Of a DNA stretch of 29,828 bases, positions 23,041 through 29,546 are shown in pieces. The stretch is from a virus, in IMG/VR virus record IMGVR_UViG_3300032334_000809, positions 1 through 29,828 of that record; one strand, written 5' to 3'. Both the position numbers and the translations under genes were made by a program. A model generated the notes under the pieces. That model searched no databases, had not been told where the DNA came from, and saw only the letters and a list, made by a program, of their open reading frames with translations. Within the stretch, counting starts at the first letter, position 1. Every line of letters starts with the position of its first letter.

Positions 23041-23395
23041 TCGCCACTTACGGTTTAGTCCAAATTACAAAATTGGTAATGGGTGCTATCGTCAAGTAAA
23101 GACTAACTAAAGTTGGTAGGTTATTCTGTTACGAGGAAACCTACCGAAACCCTAAGTGGTTATCACGCCACTAATCTGTATTCGCTATCATTTGCGTTTA
23201 CTTGATTTATTTTTAACGACTGATATGTCGAGTAGCCAATAATTGTACTTATTATCCCGTCGAACCTAATTCGGGCCCATCAGAAGCATACTGTTTGGAA
23301 CTTTTATTATGAGCATTTTTATCTCATTTACCAGTAGACAATACACTTCTGGTGGACCCGGGGGAGAACTGCCCTCCCCGTCCGAAACACCTTTC
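23041..23395 (-). ncRNA. ssrA: circularly permuted (two-piece) tmRNA gene
   Basis: On the minus strand the acceptor piece comes first: TTTCGGACG, a T-arm stem GGGGAG/CTCCCC (23361-23379 region), then CGGGTCC and ACCA (3' end at 23350). After a 71-base spacer the coding piece starts at 23278 with GGGCCCG, which pairs with CGGGTCC as a seven-pair acceptor stem (one G-U). It continues AATTAGGTTCGACGGG, the usual tmRNA 5' sequence. The tag reading frame ANDSEYRLVA ends with TGA TAA (23195-23160). Helices downstream: 23115-23122/23138-23145 (eight pairs) and 23044-23056/23147-23159 (7+5). The spacer ends pair over 12 positions (23338-23349/23283-23294). Rescue of stalled ribosomes and tagging for proteolysis are the known tmRNA roles. 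The T-loop GGCAGTT lacks the common TTC. Confidence 0.9.
23160..23195 (-). other. tmRNA tag peptide reading frame
   Basis: Resume codon GCA at 23195-23193, then AAT GAT AGC GAA TAC AGA TTA GTG GCG and stops TGA TAA. Tag ANDSEYRLVA is ten residues long, the length of the betaproteobacterial ANDERFALAA. Its last three residues are LVA, not LAA. Confidence 0.85.
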
Positions 23396-23427
23396 TAAAA
23401 ATCAGTTTACTACCATTCAGAATATTT

Positions 23428-23456
23428 AGTATATCATTATTTTACAAATGGCGCAA
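23428..23456 (-). promoter_or_regulatory. possible sigma70 promoter of the tmRNA gene
   Basis: Minus strand -10 TATACT (23428-23433), 17-base spacer, weak -35 TTGCGC (23451-23456), inside the end of the MazG-like gene. Start would be about 30 bases before the acceptor piece. Confidence 0.4.
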
Positions 23457-23793
23457 GGTTCGGTGATCTCCATCCCTCGGGCTTTAGCACTTTACCATCT
23501 TCACGCTTTCGAACCTTTCCTGTGTCTTTATCTATCTTGTCAAAATTGCTTCTTGCAACTTCACTCCATGCGCCGTTAACATCATATCCTTTCATGTAGC
23601 AATAACCGAGAATAACCCAAATCATATCCATACATGCATCAAGTTTTTCTACTTCATCATCTTTATTGTTTGCTTGTATGAATTCATTAAACTCTTCAAC
23701 AATTAAATTTCGATATAGACTTGCATTTGCTTTAGTCTTTTCTTGATCACATGCATCAATAAAAATTCGAACATCATCATACATTCTATTCAT
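23437..23793 (-). CDS. MazG-like nucleotide pyrophosphohydrolase
   Basis: A 118-residue protein. ATG 23793 is favoured since GGAG is six bases upstream; longer starts overlap the exonuclease gene more. The all-alpha MazG fold is shown by E-E-x-x-E (33-37), E-K-L-D-A-C-x-D (49-56) and 'GAWSEVARSNFDK' (74-86), followed by the tail 'KRKREDGKVLKPEGW'-type segment common to phage members. These enzymes hydrolyse NTPs to NMP and pyrophosphate, and in phages are thought to change nucleotide or ppGpp pools. The overlap with the upstream exonuclease is eight bases, so co-translation is likely. Confidence 0.75.
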   Translation of the reverse strand: MNRMYDDVRIFIDACDQEKTKANASLYRNLIVEEFNEFIQANNKDDEVEKLDACMDMIWVILGYCYMKGYDVNGAWSEVARSNFDKIDKDTGKVRKREDGKVLKPEGWRSPNLAPFVK

Positions 23794-24454
23794 ATAAAAC
23801 TCCATCATATGCTTCACGGTAAGAAATAAAATCTTTAATATAGTCATCACGCTTTTTAATAAACACTTGCGGATGATCAGAATCTACTGCAATCATAATA
23901 ACTAATTGAGTAACTGGAATTCCAGTACGTTCTTCATACATGACTGCATAAGCAGAGCATTGCATGAAGTAGTTTTTAATATTAGCTTCTTTCTTTTGTT
24001 TAGAAGATGTTTTAAAATCAATGATTGAAAGTTTATTGTCATACTCTGCAATGCAATCAACACGACCAGCGACTTTCAAATGATGTGAATAGAGCGGAAT
24101 CTCAATCGCATGAATATTATTGATATGCTCATCCATGAGTGGTTGCAATGATTTGAACATTACAAACGAATCTGGAATTGCTTTCTCTGCATACTTTTCT
24201 GAGTTATTTAAATAGTCTTCACAGATTTTATGCACTCTTGTTCCACGACTCGATGCCTTAGTGGATATTCGATTTGCTTCCTCTTCACCAACTCTTTTAC
24301 GCCAAGCAATAATATCTGCTTTGGTGTGTTGTGATGTAATTGTGGTCACCGACGGGTATAGTTGCCCGTCGGGAGTTTTATAGAATCTTTTACCATTTAC
24401 GGTTTCAGTTTCTAAGTCATAGTCAATTGCACATGGCACATGATTAAATTTCAC
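23786..24454 (-). CDS. PD-(D/E)XK exonuclease (MGME1/Cas4-like)
   Basis: A 222-residue nuclease. Motifs in order: 'YPSVTTIT' with a following 'WRKRVGEEEANRIS' helix, 'SSRGTRVHKICEDYL' (His75), Glu118, the core GRVD (130-133) then IIDFKTS (144-150), and Q-C-S-A-Y (165-169). This is the RecB-type nuclease core with metal-binding Asp133, Asp146 and Lys148, arranged as in MGME1-like and Cas4-like phage exonucleases. Single-stranded or end-resecting activity in phage recombination or DNA turnover is the likely role. It sits between PhoH and the MazG-like gene. Confidence 0.8.
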   Translation of the reverse strand: MKFNHVPCAIDYDLETETVNGKRFYKTPDGQLYPSVTTITSQHTKADIIAWRKRVGEEEANRISTKASSRGTRVHKICEDYLNNSEKYAEKAIPDSFVMFKSLQPLMDEHINNIHAIEIPLYSHHLKVAGRVDCIAEYDNKLSIIDFKTSSKQKKEANIKNYFMQCSAYAVMYEERTGIPVTQLVIMIAVDSDHPQVFIKKRDDYIKDFISYREAYDGVLYE

Positions 24455-24467
24455 TTTGTATAATCCA

Positions 24468-25247
24468 TTAATTTTGTATTGTGTCTTCGTATTGTAGCTT
24501 TGCTAGTATGTAGTCTTTAACCAAAGATGATCTAACAATGTCTTCAGCAGTAAATTCGATTCTGGTGAATGCTTTCATATGCATAGCAACGTCAAAGAAT
24601 TTTAAAATGCCTGTTCTGTCGTTTGATTTTCTAAGATCAGTTTGTCTATAGTCACCACACCAGATAATTTTAGAACGATATCCAACACGAGTCATTACGG
24701 TATCAATCTCTTCGAAATTCATATTTTGCATTTCATCAACAATGATTATAGCATCATCGAATGACATTCCGCGAATGAATGATGTGGAGATGAATTCAAC
24801 ATACCCTTGCTCTGCTAGTCTTGACCATGCATCTTTACGACCAAAGATCGTTTGGCAAATCTGTTGATATGGTTGCTGATAGATTTCCATCTTTTCAGTA
24901 ACGTCACCAGGCAAATGTCCAATCTCTCTTGATTGGACAGCAGAGCGAACAACAATGATTTTATCAAATGGATTGTTCTTGTCAAGAACTTCCATCAATG
25001 ATTTATACATTGCAATGAATGTCTTTCCAGTACCAGCAACTCCATGCAATGCTACGAAATAATCACCTCTATCATATGCATCAAAGAATAGTTTTTGATT
25101 CTCTGTTAGTGGTTCAAACTTCTTTGCATCATCAAGTTTTAACTTCAATGTGTTATTAACTTGTCTTGGTGCTTTAGTTGTTTGTGGACCAGAAGTTTCC
25201 AATTCATCTGATTGTGGAATTTTTGGTACAGACGGTTTTCTAGCCAT
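24468..25247 (-). CDS. phoH: PhoH-like ATPase
   Basis: A 259-residue P-loop ATPase. After a Pro/Lys-rich N-terminal 45 residues come 'LTENQKLFFDAYDRGDYFVALHG', Walker A GVAGTGKT (69-76), 'IIVVRSAVQSREIGHLPGD' (97-115), Walker B IIIVDEMQN (167-175) and 'SKIIWCGDYRQTDL', the sensor region. This is the classic phage PhoH layout. Many marine phages carry PhoH; its function is not settled, with RNA-related or helicase-type activity proposed. The stop is 14 bases ahead of the exonuclease gene. Confidence 0.92.
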   Translation of the reverse strand: MARKPSVPKIPQSDELETSGPQTTKAPRQVNNTLKLKLDDAKKFEPLTENQKLFFDAYDRGDYFVALHGVAGTGKTFIAMYKSLMEVLDKNNPFDKIIVVRSAVQSREIGHLPGDVTEKMEIYQQPYQQICQTIFGRKDAWSRLAEQGYVEFISTSFIRGMSFDDAIIIVDEMQNMNFEEIDTVMTRVGYRSKIIWCGDYRQTDLRKSNDRTGILKFFDVAMHMKAFTRIEFTAEDIVRSSLVKDYILAKLQYEDTIQN

Positions 25248-25287
25248 CGAAGACCTCTTTCTAGTATTGTAATGAAGGGCTCCAACA

Positions 25288-25524
25288 TTAGAATGTATTT
25301 ACATTCCCCTTAGGATGCGCAGCTTTAGCCTTAGCTAGAACTTCTCTGAATCCATTATCTGGTTTACGAACTCCCAATCGGATTGGATCACCTAGTGCTG
25401 GAGGGCTTAACATAACAAATTCGAATTGAGGATTCTCTTTTAAAAACTCCTCTTTCTCACTCATTTTAAAAACTCTTTCGATTATCTCGCCAGAGTCTTT
25501 ATTTCTAAAATTATAAGTTGGCAT
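25288..25524 (-). CDS. conserved phage protein, FmdB-like N-terminus
   Basis: A 78-residue protein starting at ATG 25524. A longer frame runs into the preceding gene and has no support. MPTYNFRNKDSGEII resembles the start of FmdB-type zinc-ribbon proteins (MPTY-F-C--C), but there is no cysteine at all, so the zinc site is lost. The middle 'NPQFEFVMLSPPALGDPIRLG' and the end 'KPDNGFREVLAKAKAAHPKGN' occur in small T4-like phage proteins. It overlaps the upstream gene by 14 bases. Function unknown. Confidence 0.75.
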   Translation of the reverse strand: MPTYNFRNKDSGEIIERVFKMSEKEEFLKENPQFEFVMLSPPALGDPIRLGVRKPDNGFREVLAKAKAAHPKGNVNTF

Positions 25525-26041
25525 TATTAATTCCTTGCGTAAACCACATAGGCGGAGCACGTTTGGTCCATCTTGCAATCCGCGCCTTTTCGTGTATATA
25601 GTATTTCTTGTAGGATGTAATTCCGTCTCCGTTCACTTTGTATATATCTGGCATTGCTGGCGTAGGCTCAGACCAACCTTCTGTACCAATATTCTTAGGT
25701 ACATTCTTATATAGAACAAAGCATAAACCTGTACGTTCTACCTTATGCACTTTCTCGTATCGATAAGTATACTCTTCGCATAAATCGATTAGAAGATTAC
25801 TTAACCAAATATAATTCTCTTTAGACTTTCTTGCCCATATAGCAGATGGATGATTCTTGTGGGTTGCTTTATACATGATTGAATCGTGTAACGGATCAGC
25901 AAGCACATTGTCAATGCCATCTAATGTACGATGCGCTGTTGATAACAATTGTCCATATTCAAGAATCATCTTGACTACATGCTTGTCTAGATGCATTCTA
26001 GCGCAATTCACTGTGTCTTTATCTAAGTAAAAGATATTAAT
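25511..26041 (-). CDS. conserved phage protein (CDKHVVKMILE type) with apparent AUU start
   Basis: A 176-residue protein. The core 'CARMHLDKHVVKMILEYGQLLSTAHR' (split: HLDKHVVKMILE), 'YKATHKNHPSAIWARKSKENYIWL', 'EYTYRYEKVH' and the end 'ARWTKRAPPMWF' form a widespread phage family of unknown function; relatives begin MNIF-x-LD-x-x-x-x-CA. Here the frame upstream of the first GTG reads I-N-I-F-Y-L-D-K-D-T-V-N-C-A, with ATT where relatives have ATG, no ATG/GTG/TTG before it, and AGAGGA seven bases upstream of it. The start is therefore placed at ATT 26041 rather than GTG 26011. It is the first gene after a terminator. Some relatives are labelled as pyrimidine-dimer glycosylases; this cannot be supported here. 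Confidence 0.7.
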   Translation of the reverse strand: MNIFYLDKDTVNCARMHLDKHVVKMILEYGQLLSTAHRTLDGIDNVLADPLHDSIMYKATHKNHPSAIWARKSKENYIWLSNLLIDLCEEYTYRYEKVHKVERTGLCFVLYKNVPKNIGTEGWSEPTPAMPDIYKVNGDGITSYKKYYIHEKARIARWTKRAPPMWFTQGINNANL

Positions 26042-26059
26042 TTTGTTTTCCTCTTACAA

Positions 26060-26086
26060 ATAAAAAGTGGCGAATGAATCGCCACT
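26060..26086 (-). terminator. rho-independent terminator
   Basis: Minus strand AGTGGCGA, loop TTCAT, TCGCCACT followed by TTTTATTT. Eight perfect pairs. It ends the operon containing the gene at 26092 and separates it from the gene at 25511. Confidence 0.88.
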
Positions 26087-26091
26087 GTGTC

Positions 26092-26292
26092 TCAATAGTT
26101 GTCATCAATAAATTTCGCGACTATTGGGCGAATAACACCTTCAGCTAATCCTGTAGCAGCAATGATGTACTCAATAACTTCATCGCCGCTTAAACCGAGA
26201 TCCCAAGTAGTTAGTGTAAGGCTTTCAACTAATGGTACTGTGTCTTCTTTACGTCGTGGCAACATAATCTTCTGCGTACCGACGATCTTCAT
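26092..26292 (-). CDS. small conserved phage protein, unknown
   Basis: A 66-residue protein after the wHTH-like gene, which it overlaps by 44 bases if the ATG at 26292 is used, or by 17 if the internal ATG at 26265 (MLPRRKED...) is used. Neither has a good Shine-Dalgarno sequence, so coupling to the upstream gene is likely. The part 'LTTWDLGLSGDEVIEYIIAAT' followed by 'GLAEGVIRPIVAKFIDDNY' is a helical segment with no known motif. It ends at a strong terminator. Confidence 0.6.
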   Translation of the reverse strand: MKIVGTQKIMLPRRKEDTVPLVESLTLTTWDLGLSGDEVIEYIIAATGLAEGVIRPIVAKFIDDNY

Positions 26293-26794
26293 AGTCGGTT
26301 ACGTCCGTGTCAATTTCATCCAAAATATCAATTGGTCCGCTTGCGCTAACCATGTTTGACATAGCTGTTTCGAGCGAATCCTCTTCGAATTGAGGAATCT
26401 TTACAACCTTAGCTGGCTTCACCTTAGCGACTTTGGGCACTTTCGCAACCTTCGGTGCTTTGGAAGTAGCAGCTTTAGGCACTTTGGGCTGAACTGACTT
26501 CGGATTAGATTCTACTTTCGTAAATGTTTCTGCGTCAAATCCTCGAGCAGCAATCCATTCACGCATTTCTCGCACATTCATTAGTTCGTAACCAACAACA
26601 TTCCGACCATCGCGGTGTGTTTTGATAATCGCACCACGCTTCTTTGCTCGCCAGAGTTCTGTCGAAATCCGGTACATGCAATCATATTGTAGATCGGTTT
26701 GAATCTGAGTTGGACTACAAACCCAACCGTCACCACATTTAGCCATAAGGACGATTAGACGCTCGCAAGTCCGGGGTGCTTTAACTTTAGCCAT
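26249..26794 (-). CDS. winged-helix-like protein with histone-H1-like Lys/Ala/Pro tail
   Basis: A 181-residue protein. Residues 1-75 (RTCERLIVLMAKCGDGWVC, then SPTQIQTDLQYDCMYRISTELWRAKKRG and a strand 'AIIKTHRDGRNVVGYEL') have the helix-turn-helix plus wing arrangement. Residues about 98-132 are Lys/Ala/Pro repeats of the KAPKVAKVPKVAKV type, as in histone H1 and bacterial H1-like proteins. The C-terminus is acidic. DNA binding through wing and basic tail is likely; gene regulation or nucleoid effects cannot be distinguished. It lies downstream of the strong sigma70-like promoter at 27007. Confidence 0.65.
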   Translation of the reverse strand: MAKVKAPRTCERLIVLMAKCGDGWVCSPTQIQTDLQYDCMYRISTELWRAKKRGAIIKTHRDGRNVVGYELMNVREMREWIAARGFDAETFTKVESNPKSVQPKVPKAATSKAPKVAKVPKVAKVKPAKVVKIPQFEEDSLETAMSNMVSASGPIDILDEIDTDVTDYEDRRYAEDYVATT

Positions 26795-26824
26795 GATTTA
26801 AATTCCTTTTCAAAAATATATAAA

Positions 26825-26983
26825 TTACATCAAGCCGTATGCAACGGCGTCAAGGTCATAAAAATGCTCTGCTTCAATGTGCGGATAGTGAACATCAATT
26901 TCATCTTGCTGCTGAAGTAGAGCAACACGCAGCGCTTCGTAATTAACTAACTGAACGATCAACTGGTCAAAAGTCACTTTCAT
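26825..26983 (-). CDS. short hypothetical protein, first gene behind a strong promoter
   Basis: A 52-residue ORF, MKVTFDQLIVQLVNY..., ending ...VAYGLM. It contains a leucine/glutamine helix (IVQLVNYEALRVALLQQQDEID). AAAGGAG touches the ATG directly, which is too close for initiation. The in-frame GTG at 26977 has GGAG six bases ahead and may be the true start (50 residues). No known domain. It follows the promoter at 27007-27035 by about 20 bases, so it is probably expressed early. Confidence 0.6.
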   Translation of the reverse strand: MKVTFDQLIVQLVNYEALRVALLQQQDEIDVHYPHIEAEHFYDLDAVAYGLM

Positions 26984-27006
26984 CTCCTTTCTTATCCAAT
27001 ACAATC

Positions 27007-27035
27007 ATTATATCACTGTGGATCTGCGAAGTCAA
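27007..27035 (-). promoter_or_regulatory. near-consensus sigma70 promoter
   Basis: Minus strand -35 TTGACT (27030-27035), 17-base spacer, -10 TATAAT (27007-27012). Eleven of twelve consensus bases. It drives leftward transcription into the genes at 26825, 26249 and 26092 and probably acts early with host RNA polymerase. Confidence 0.88.
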
Positions 27036-27057
27036 GGCTTTCCTTTCTGTTGTTTTT

Positions 27058-27303
27058 TTACGACAAAAGAGCGTCAAAATCGAACTTCCTCATGACGGTC
27101 TTGCCTTGCACAATCACCGGGAACTGCTCTGGATAGAACGTATCACCGTATTCATCAATCTCCAGAAGTTTGCCGGATGCAATCCAATCTTCAATCGAAA
27201 GTTTAATTTCAGCAAATTCATTGAGATATTGTCGGCACTCTTGCATTGAATCAAAAGTTTTTGATTTCAAACCATTCTTAAAGTAAGGCTTTGCTAAAAA
27301 CAT
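27058..27303 (-). CDS. hypothetical phage protein
   Basis: An 81-residue protein of mixed charge: 'MFLAKPYFKNGLKSKTFDS', a helical 'MQECRQYLNEFAEIKLSIEDWI' and a C-terminal 'YPEQFPVIVQGKTVMRKFD'. Similar short proteins occur in the early regions of T4-like phages, but no function is known. It ends 23 bases ahead of the strong promoter. Complete, no signal or membrane segment. Confidence 0.65.
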   Translation of the reverse strand: MFLAKPYFKNGLKSKTFDSMQECRQYLNEFAEIKLSIEDWIASGKLLEIDEYGDTFYPEQFPVIVQGKTVMRKFDFDALLS

Positions 27304-27304
27304 T

Positions 27305-27385
27305 TTATGCAGCTCCAGTCAAAACTAATGTAATAACGGCTAACCAACCAGCAACAATAAATCCCAATACAATACGATCACTCAT
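27305..27385 (-). CDS. 26-residue membrane microprotein
   Basis: MSDRIVLGFIVAGWLAVITL then VLTGAA: a start, two charged residues and one membrane helix. GAGG lies eight bases before the ATG, and the first eight bases overlap the stop of the gene at 27378. The next gene begins two bases before its stop codon on the same strand. Too short for ordinary gene calling, but the Shine-Dalgarno and layout support translation. Function unknown. Confidence 0.5.
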   Translation of the reverse strand: MSDRIVLGFIVAGWLAVITLVLTGAA

Positions 27386-27566
27386 TTTCATTTTCCTCTT
27401 TATATTCCCATTGACGCACATAAAAATATTGACCGAACGATTCTTTTAGTCCCCACGGATAGCCTTCTCTAAGCAACCATGAATCGAAATTGGGATATAA
27501 TTCTGAATCCCATACTTTAGGAAAGCCATATTTCCAGCCAGACGGAGGATCAGTCCATAGCTTCAT
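27378..27566 (-). CDS. conserved small phage protein
   Basis: A 62-residue protein, rich in aromatic residues: 'MKLWTDPPSGWKYGFPKVWD', then 'WLLREGYPWGLKES' and 'YFYVRQWEYKEENENE'. This W-x-DPPSGW-x-YGFPK start is recognised in small proteins of many T4-like phages, with no function assigned. The start lies inside the end of the upstream gene (17-base overlap). Confidence 0.72.
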   Translation of the reverse strand: MKLWTDPPSGWKYGFPKVWDSELYPNFDSWLLREGYPWGLKESFGQYFYVRQWEYKEENENE

Positions 27567-27894
27567 AGTTTAACTCCATAAAATTTGTTTCCTCGGGAAG
27601 AACTTCAATAACATAATCAAATACTTCTAATGAGGATACAACAAAATCTTTCAATACATTTTCTCCATGTTCACTGGTTCCGTACGCAAGTTTATTGCAC
27701 TTGTATACGGAACCAGAATAACCATGAAAATAATATGAATCTACATCTTCACTAATTTTGGTCACTCCAGAATTCAATCTCCAGCGCATACCAATATTGC
27801 GCCATGATCCGAAGATTTTGTAAAGGATCTTGTCTCCTTCTGGAAACACATTCCTCGTCACCTTAATCATCACCCATTTGTCTGGACAATACAT
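27550..27894 (-). CDS. conserved phage protein, unknown
   Basis: A 114-residue protein. The N-terminus 'MYCPDKWVMIKV', 'YKIFGSWRNIGMRWRLNSGV' and 'YYFHGYSGSVYKCN' form a pattern frequent in T4-like early regions. The cysteines do not form a pair typical of zinc fingers. AAGGAAAAAATA precedes the ATG. No membrane segment. Function unknown; a small regulator or host-takeover protein would be typical for the region. Confidence 0.68.
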   Translation of the reverse strand: MYCPDKWVMIKVTRNVFPEGDKILYKIFGSWRNIGMRWRLNSGVTKISEDVDSYYFHGYSGSVYKCNKLAYGTSEHGENVLKDFVVSSLEVFDYVIEVLPEETNFMELNYEAMD

Positions 27895-27911
27895 TATTTT
27901 TTCCTTGTTTT

Positions 27912-28160
27912 TTATTCTTTAATTTCAAATCTATACTTGATCATTTCAATACATTTACCAACAGTCCAAGAAATATCACCAGAATCATCATCTTCGAAGT
28001 TTGAAATTCCAATCATTGCAACTTGTGCGAGACAATCTTGTATTATCAACTCAGCGAATTCCCTATCCCTAATCTCTTGCAAAATTATTTGATCGGCTAC
28101 ATCCAGTGTGTCTGCATATGAAGTAGCATCATCAGCAAGTTTTTTAATTCGTTCGTTCAT
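27912..28160 (-). CDS. MNERI-family small protein (copy 1)
   Basis: An 82-residue acidic protein, first identified by its start MNERIKKLAD and the central 'FAELIIQDCL' with 'VGKCIEMIKYRFEIKE' at the end. The same pattern (MNERI-x-x-L-x-x-x-A ... FAELI-x-x-x-C) recurs in the genes at 28516 and 28730, so they are paralogues. The start overlaps the stop of the gene at 28157 (ATGA). Function unknown. Helical throughout, no metal site. Confidence 0.7.
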   Translation of the reverse strand: MNERIKKLADDATSYADTLDVADQIILQEIRDREFAELIIQDCLAQVAMIGISNFEDDDSGDISWTVGKCIEMIKYRFEIKE

Positions 28161-28519
28161 TGTTCATCCCATGTAATTTTTGGATTAGCTTGTTCGTATA
28201 GTTCGACTAGTTGATCCAATGTCCAAACGTCATCAGTTTCAAAAGTTTCAAGCCAATTACCAAATCTAGCCCAATCCTCACTCCGCATGGGTGGCACACC
28301 TATTTCCTCGCCATGCGGATCGTCAGTTCCTCTTACATCAATCCTGCCACAACTATAATGTGTGGTAATTTCTTTAGACTCATATTGATCACCAGCCTTA
28401 AGTCCACTAAAAGCAGAGTCCTCCTCCAGTGTGATCATTTTAGTTTCAACAAGGCCACGTTGTTCATACCAATTTATACTGACTGGACCCATCCAATTAG
28501 TGCTATATCTGATTTTCAC
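28157..28519 (-). CDS. conserved phage protein, unknown
   Basis: A 120-residue protein between two MNERI copies, with ATGA overlaps at both ends. 'MKIRYSTNWMGPVSINWYEQ', 'YSCGRIDVRG', 'GVPPMRSEDWARFGNWLETFETD' and 'NPKITWDEQ' form a pattern conserved in T4-like phages. Nothing in it points to a catalytic site. Because it is locked between paralogues, it was probably inherited with them as a unit. Confidence 0.7.
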   Translation of the reverse strand: MKIRYSTNWMGPVSINWYEQRGLVETKMITLEEDSAFSGLKAGDQYESKEITTHYSCGRIDVRGTDDPHGEEIGVPPMRSEDWARFGNWLETFETDDVWTLDQLVELYEQANPKITWDEQ

Positions 28520-28725
28520 TCTTCAACTCCAAAATGTTCTTTAATCAGTTGTGCAGTTTCCCAAAGTGGATCAGCCTCATGATAACTGTACTCGTGTCTA
28601 TTAACAATGTCCAAACAGTCTCGCACAATCAATTCGGCGAACCTTTGAAAATTATCACCTTGGATGTGCAGGTCTACTTCGGAAAATTCAGCCTCTTCCG
28701 CTAGTTCTCGAATTCGTTCGTTCAT
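28516..28725 (-). CDS. MNERI-family small protein (copy 2)
   Basis: A 69-residue paralogue of the genes at 27912 and 28730: MNERIRELAEEAEFSEVDLH, FAELIVRDCL, then KEHFGVEE at the end. It shares a 23-base identical start region with copy 3. AACGAGATG-type spacing leaves only four bases between the upstream stop and this start. Function unknown; acidic and helical. Confidence 0.7.
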   Translation of the reverse strand: MNERIRELAEEAEFSEVDLHIQGDNFQRFAELIVRDCLDIVNRHEYSYHEADPLWETAQLIKEHFGVEE

Positions 28726-28729
28726 CTCG

Positions 28730-28936
28730 TTATTTCCAAAGTGGAAAATGTTTGCCTACAAGAGTAGCGGCTCTAAGTTCACTGTTCTCTACCAGCATAC
28801 GACAAGTTTCGGTAATGATCAATTCGGCAAACTTTTCTGGAACAAACTCCCTAACAACGAAAGGCACACCGCTTTCAGTGTAGTCCAGTTCCTCCTCGGT
28901 TGCCTGTTCCATCAGTTCTCGAATTCGTTCGTTCAT
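28730..28936 (-). CDS. MNERI-family small protein (copy 3)
   Basis: A 68-residue paralogue: MNERIRELMEQATEEELD, then 'FVPEKFAELIITETCRML' and 'LVGKHFPLWK'. Upstream overlap with the small CxxC protein is ATGA. The DNA over the first eight codons is identical to copy 2 (28703-28725 against 28914-28936), which implies recent duplication or conversion. Confidence 0.7.
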   Translation of the reverse strand: MNERIRELMEQATEEELDYTESGVPFVVREFVPEKFAELIITETCRMLVENSELRAATLVGKHFPLWK

Positions 28937-29094
28937 TCTTTATACACCAATGATTTGGATTCGTTCTGAGTTTCGGGACATACGAAGTGCATAATGTCCC
29001 GACCAACGTAATCCTCTTCAACATCAAGGAATTCTACATCTTCGACCGAATGTTTATTCTGGCATTCAGCACAATGGACATAAAAATTAGTCAT
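28933..29094 (-). CDS. small CxxC protein, possible zinc ribbon
   Basis: A 53-residue protein from ATG 29094. Further upstream starts overlap the next gene heavily. MTNFYVHCAECQNKHSVED holds one CxxC pair; a third cysteine is in HFVCPETQ, with His nearby, so a reduced zinc-ribbon is possible. The overlap with the upstream gene is eight bases. Such small ribbons are common in phage early regions, with unknown targets. Confidence 0.6.
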   Translation of the reverse strand: MTNFYVHCAECQNKHSVEDVEFLDVEEDYVGRDIMHFVCPETQNESKSLVYKE

Positions 29095-29503
29095 GTCGCT
29101 TACCCGAAAAGTAACCATAATTAACGCCGAGATTATATTCCAGATACTCGGTGTCGCCGTTGGTTTCGTAAGCCTCATGCAGCCAACGAATCGCCATCTC
29201 ACGATTCCGACAACCGCAATCCATCATCTTATAGATGGTTTCCTCTAGCCGCTGACCTGCTCGAATTTCATCTTCGATTCTATCATCTTCCTCACGCTTG
29301 ATGACCATAGCGAGGTACTCCAACTCAGCTTCAAGCTGAGCCTCTGTCATCTTTGAGGTGTCCACGTGTCGAGGACGGAAACCATGTGCGTCTTTGTATG
29401 CATCCCAGAAGGTGCATGACAATTGATCATGGCGAGACATTTCTTCCCAAGGAGTGTAATTGTATTCCGCTGCAGAATCGACTGTTTGATTAGCTTGGGT
29501 CAT
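29087..29503 (-). CDS. conserved phage protein, unknown
   Basis: A 138-residue acidic protein starting at ATG 29503, with AAGGA ten bases upstream; the longer frame to 29617 lacks support. 'MSRHDQLSCTFWDAYKDAHG' with FRPRHVD is a pattern found in many T4-like phages, then a charged helical stretch 'MTEAQLEAELEYLAMVIKRE' and a Cys-x-Cys (MDCGCRNRE). The end 'NLGVNYGYFSGKRHD' is as in relatives. Function not known. Confidence 0.72.
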   Translation of the reverse strand: MTQANQTVDSAAEYNYTPWEEMSRHDQLSCTFWDAYKDAHGFRPRHVDTSKMTEAQLEAELEYLAMVIKREEDDRIEDEIRAGQRLEETIYKMMDCGCRNREMAIRWLHEAYETNGDTEYLEYNLGVNYGYFSGKRHD

Positions 29504-29546
29504 TTTGATTTCCTTAAAGATTAGCCGAGAGTTTTCAAATACAACA

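Noticed and set aside
23092-23110. Plus-strand GTAAAGACTAACTAA resembles part of E. coli tmRNA.
   Set aside because: The acceptor, 5' sequence and tag all lie on the minus strand, so this is a chance likeness.
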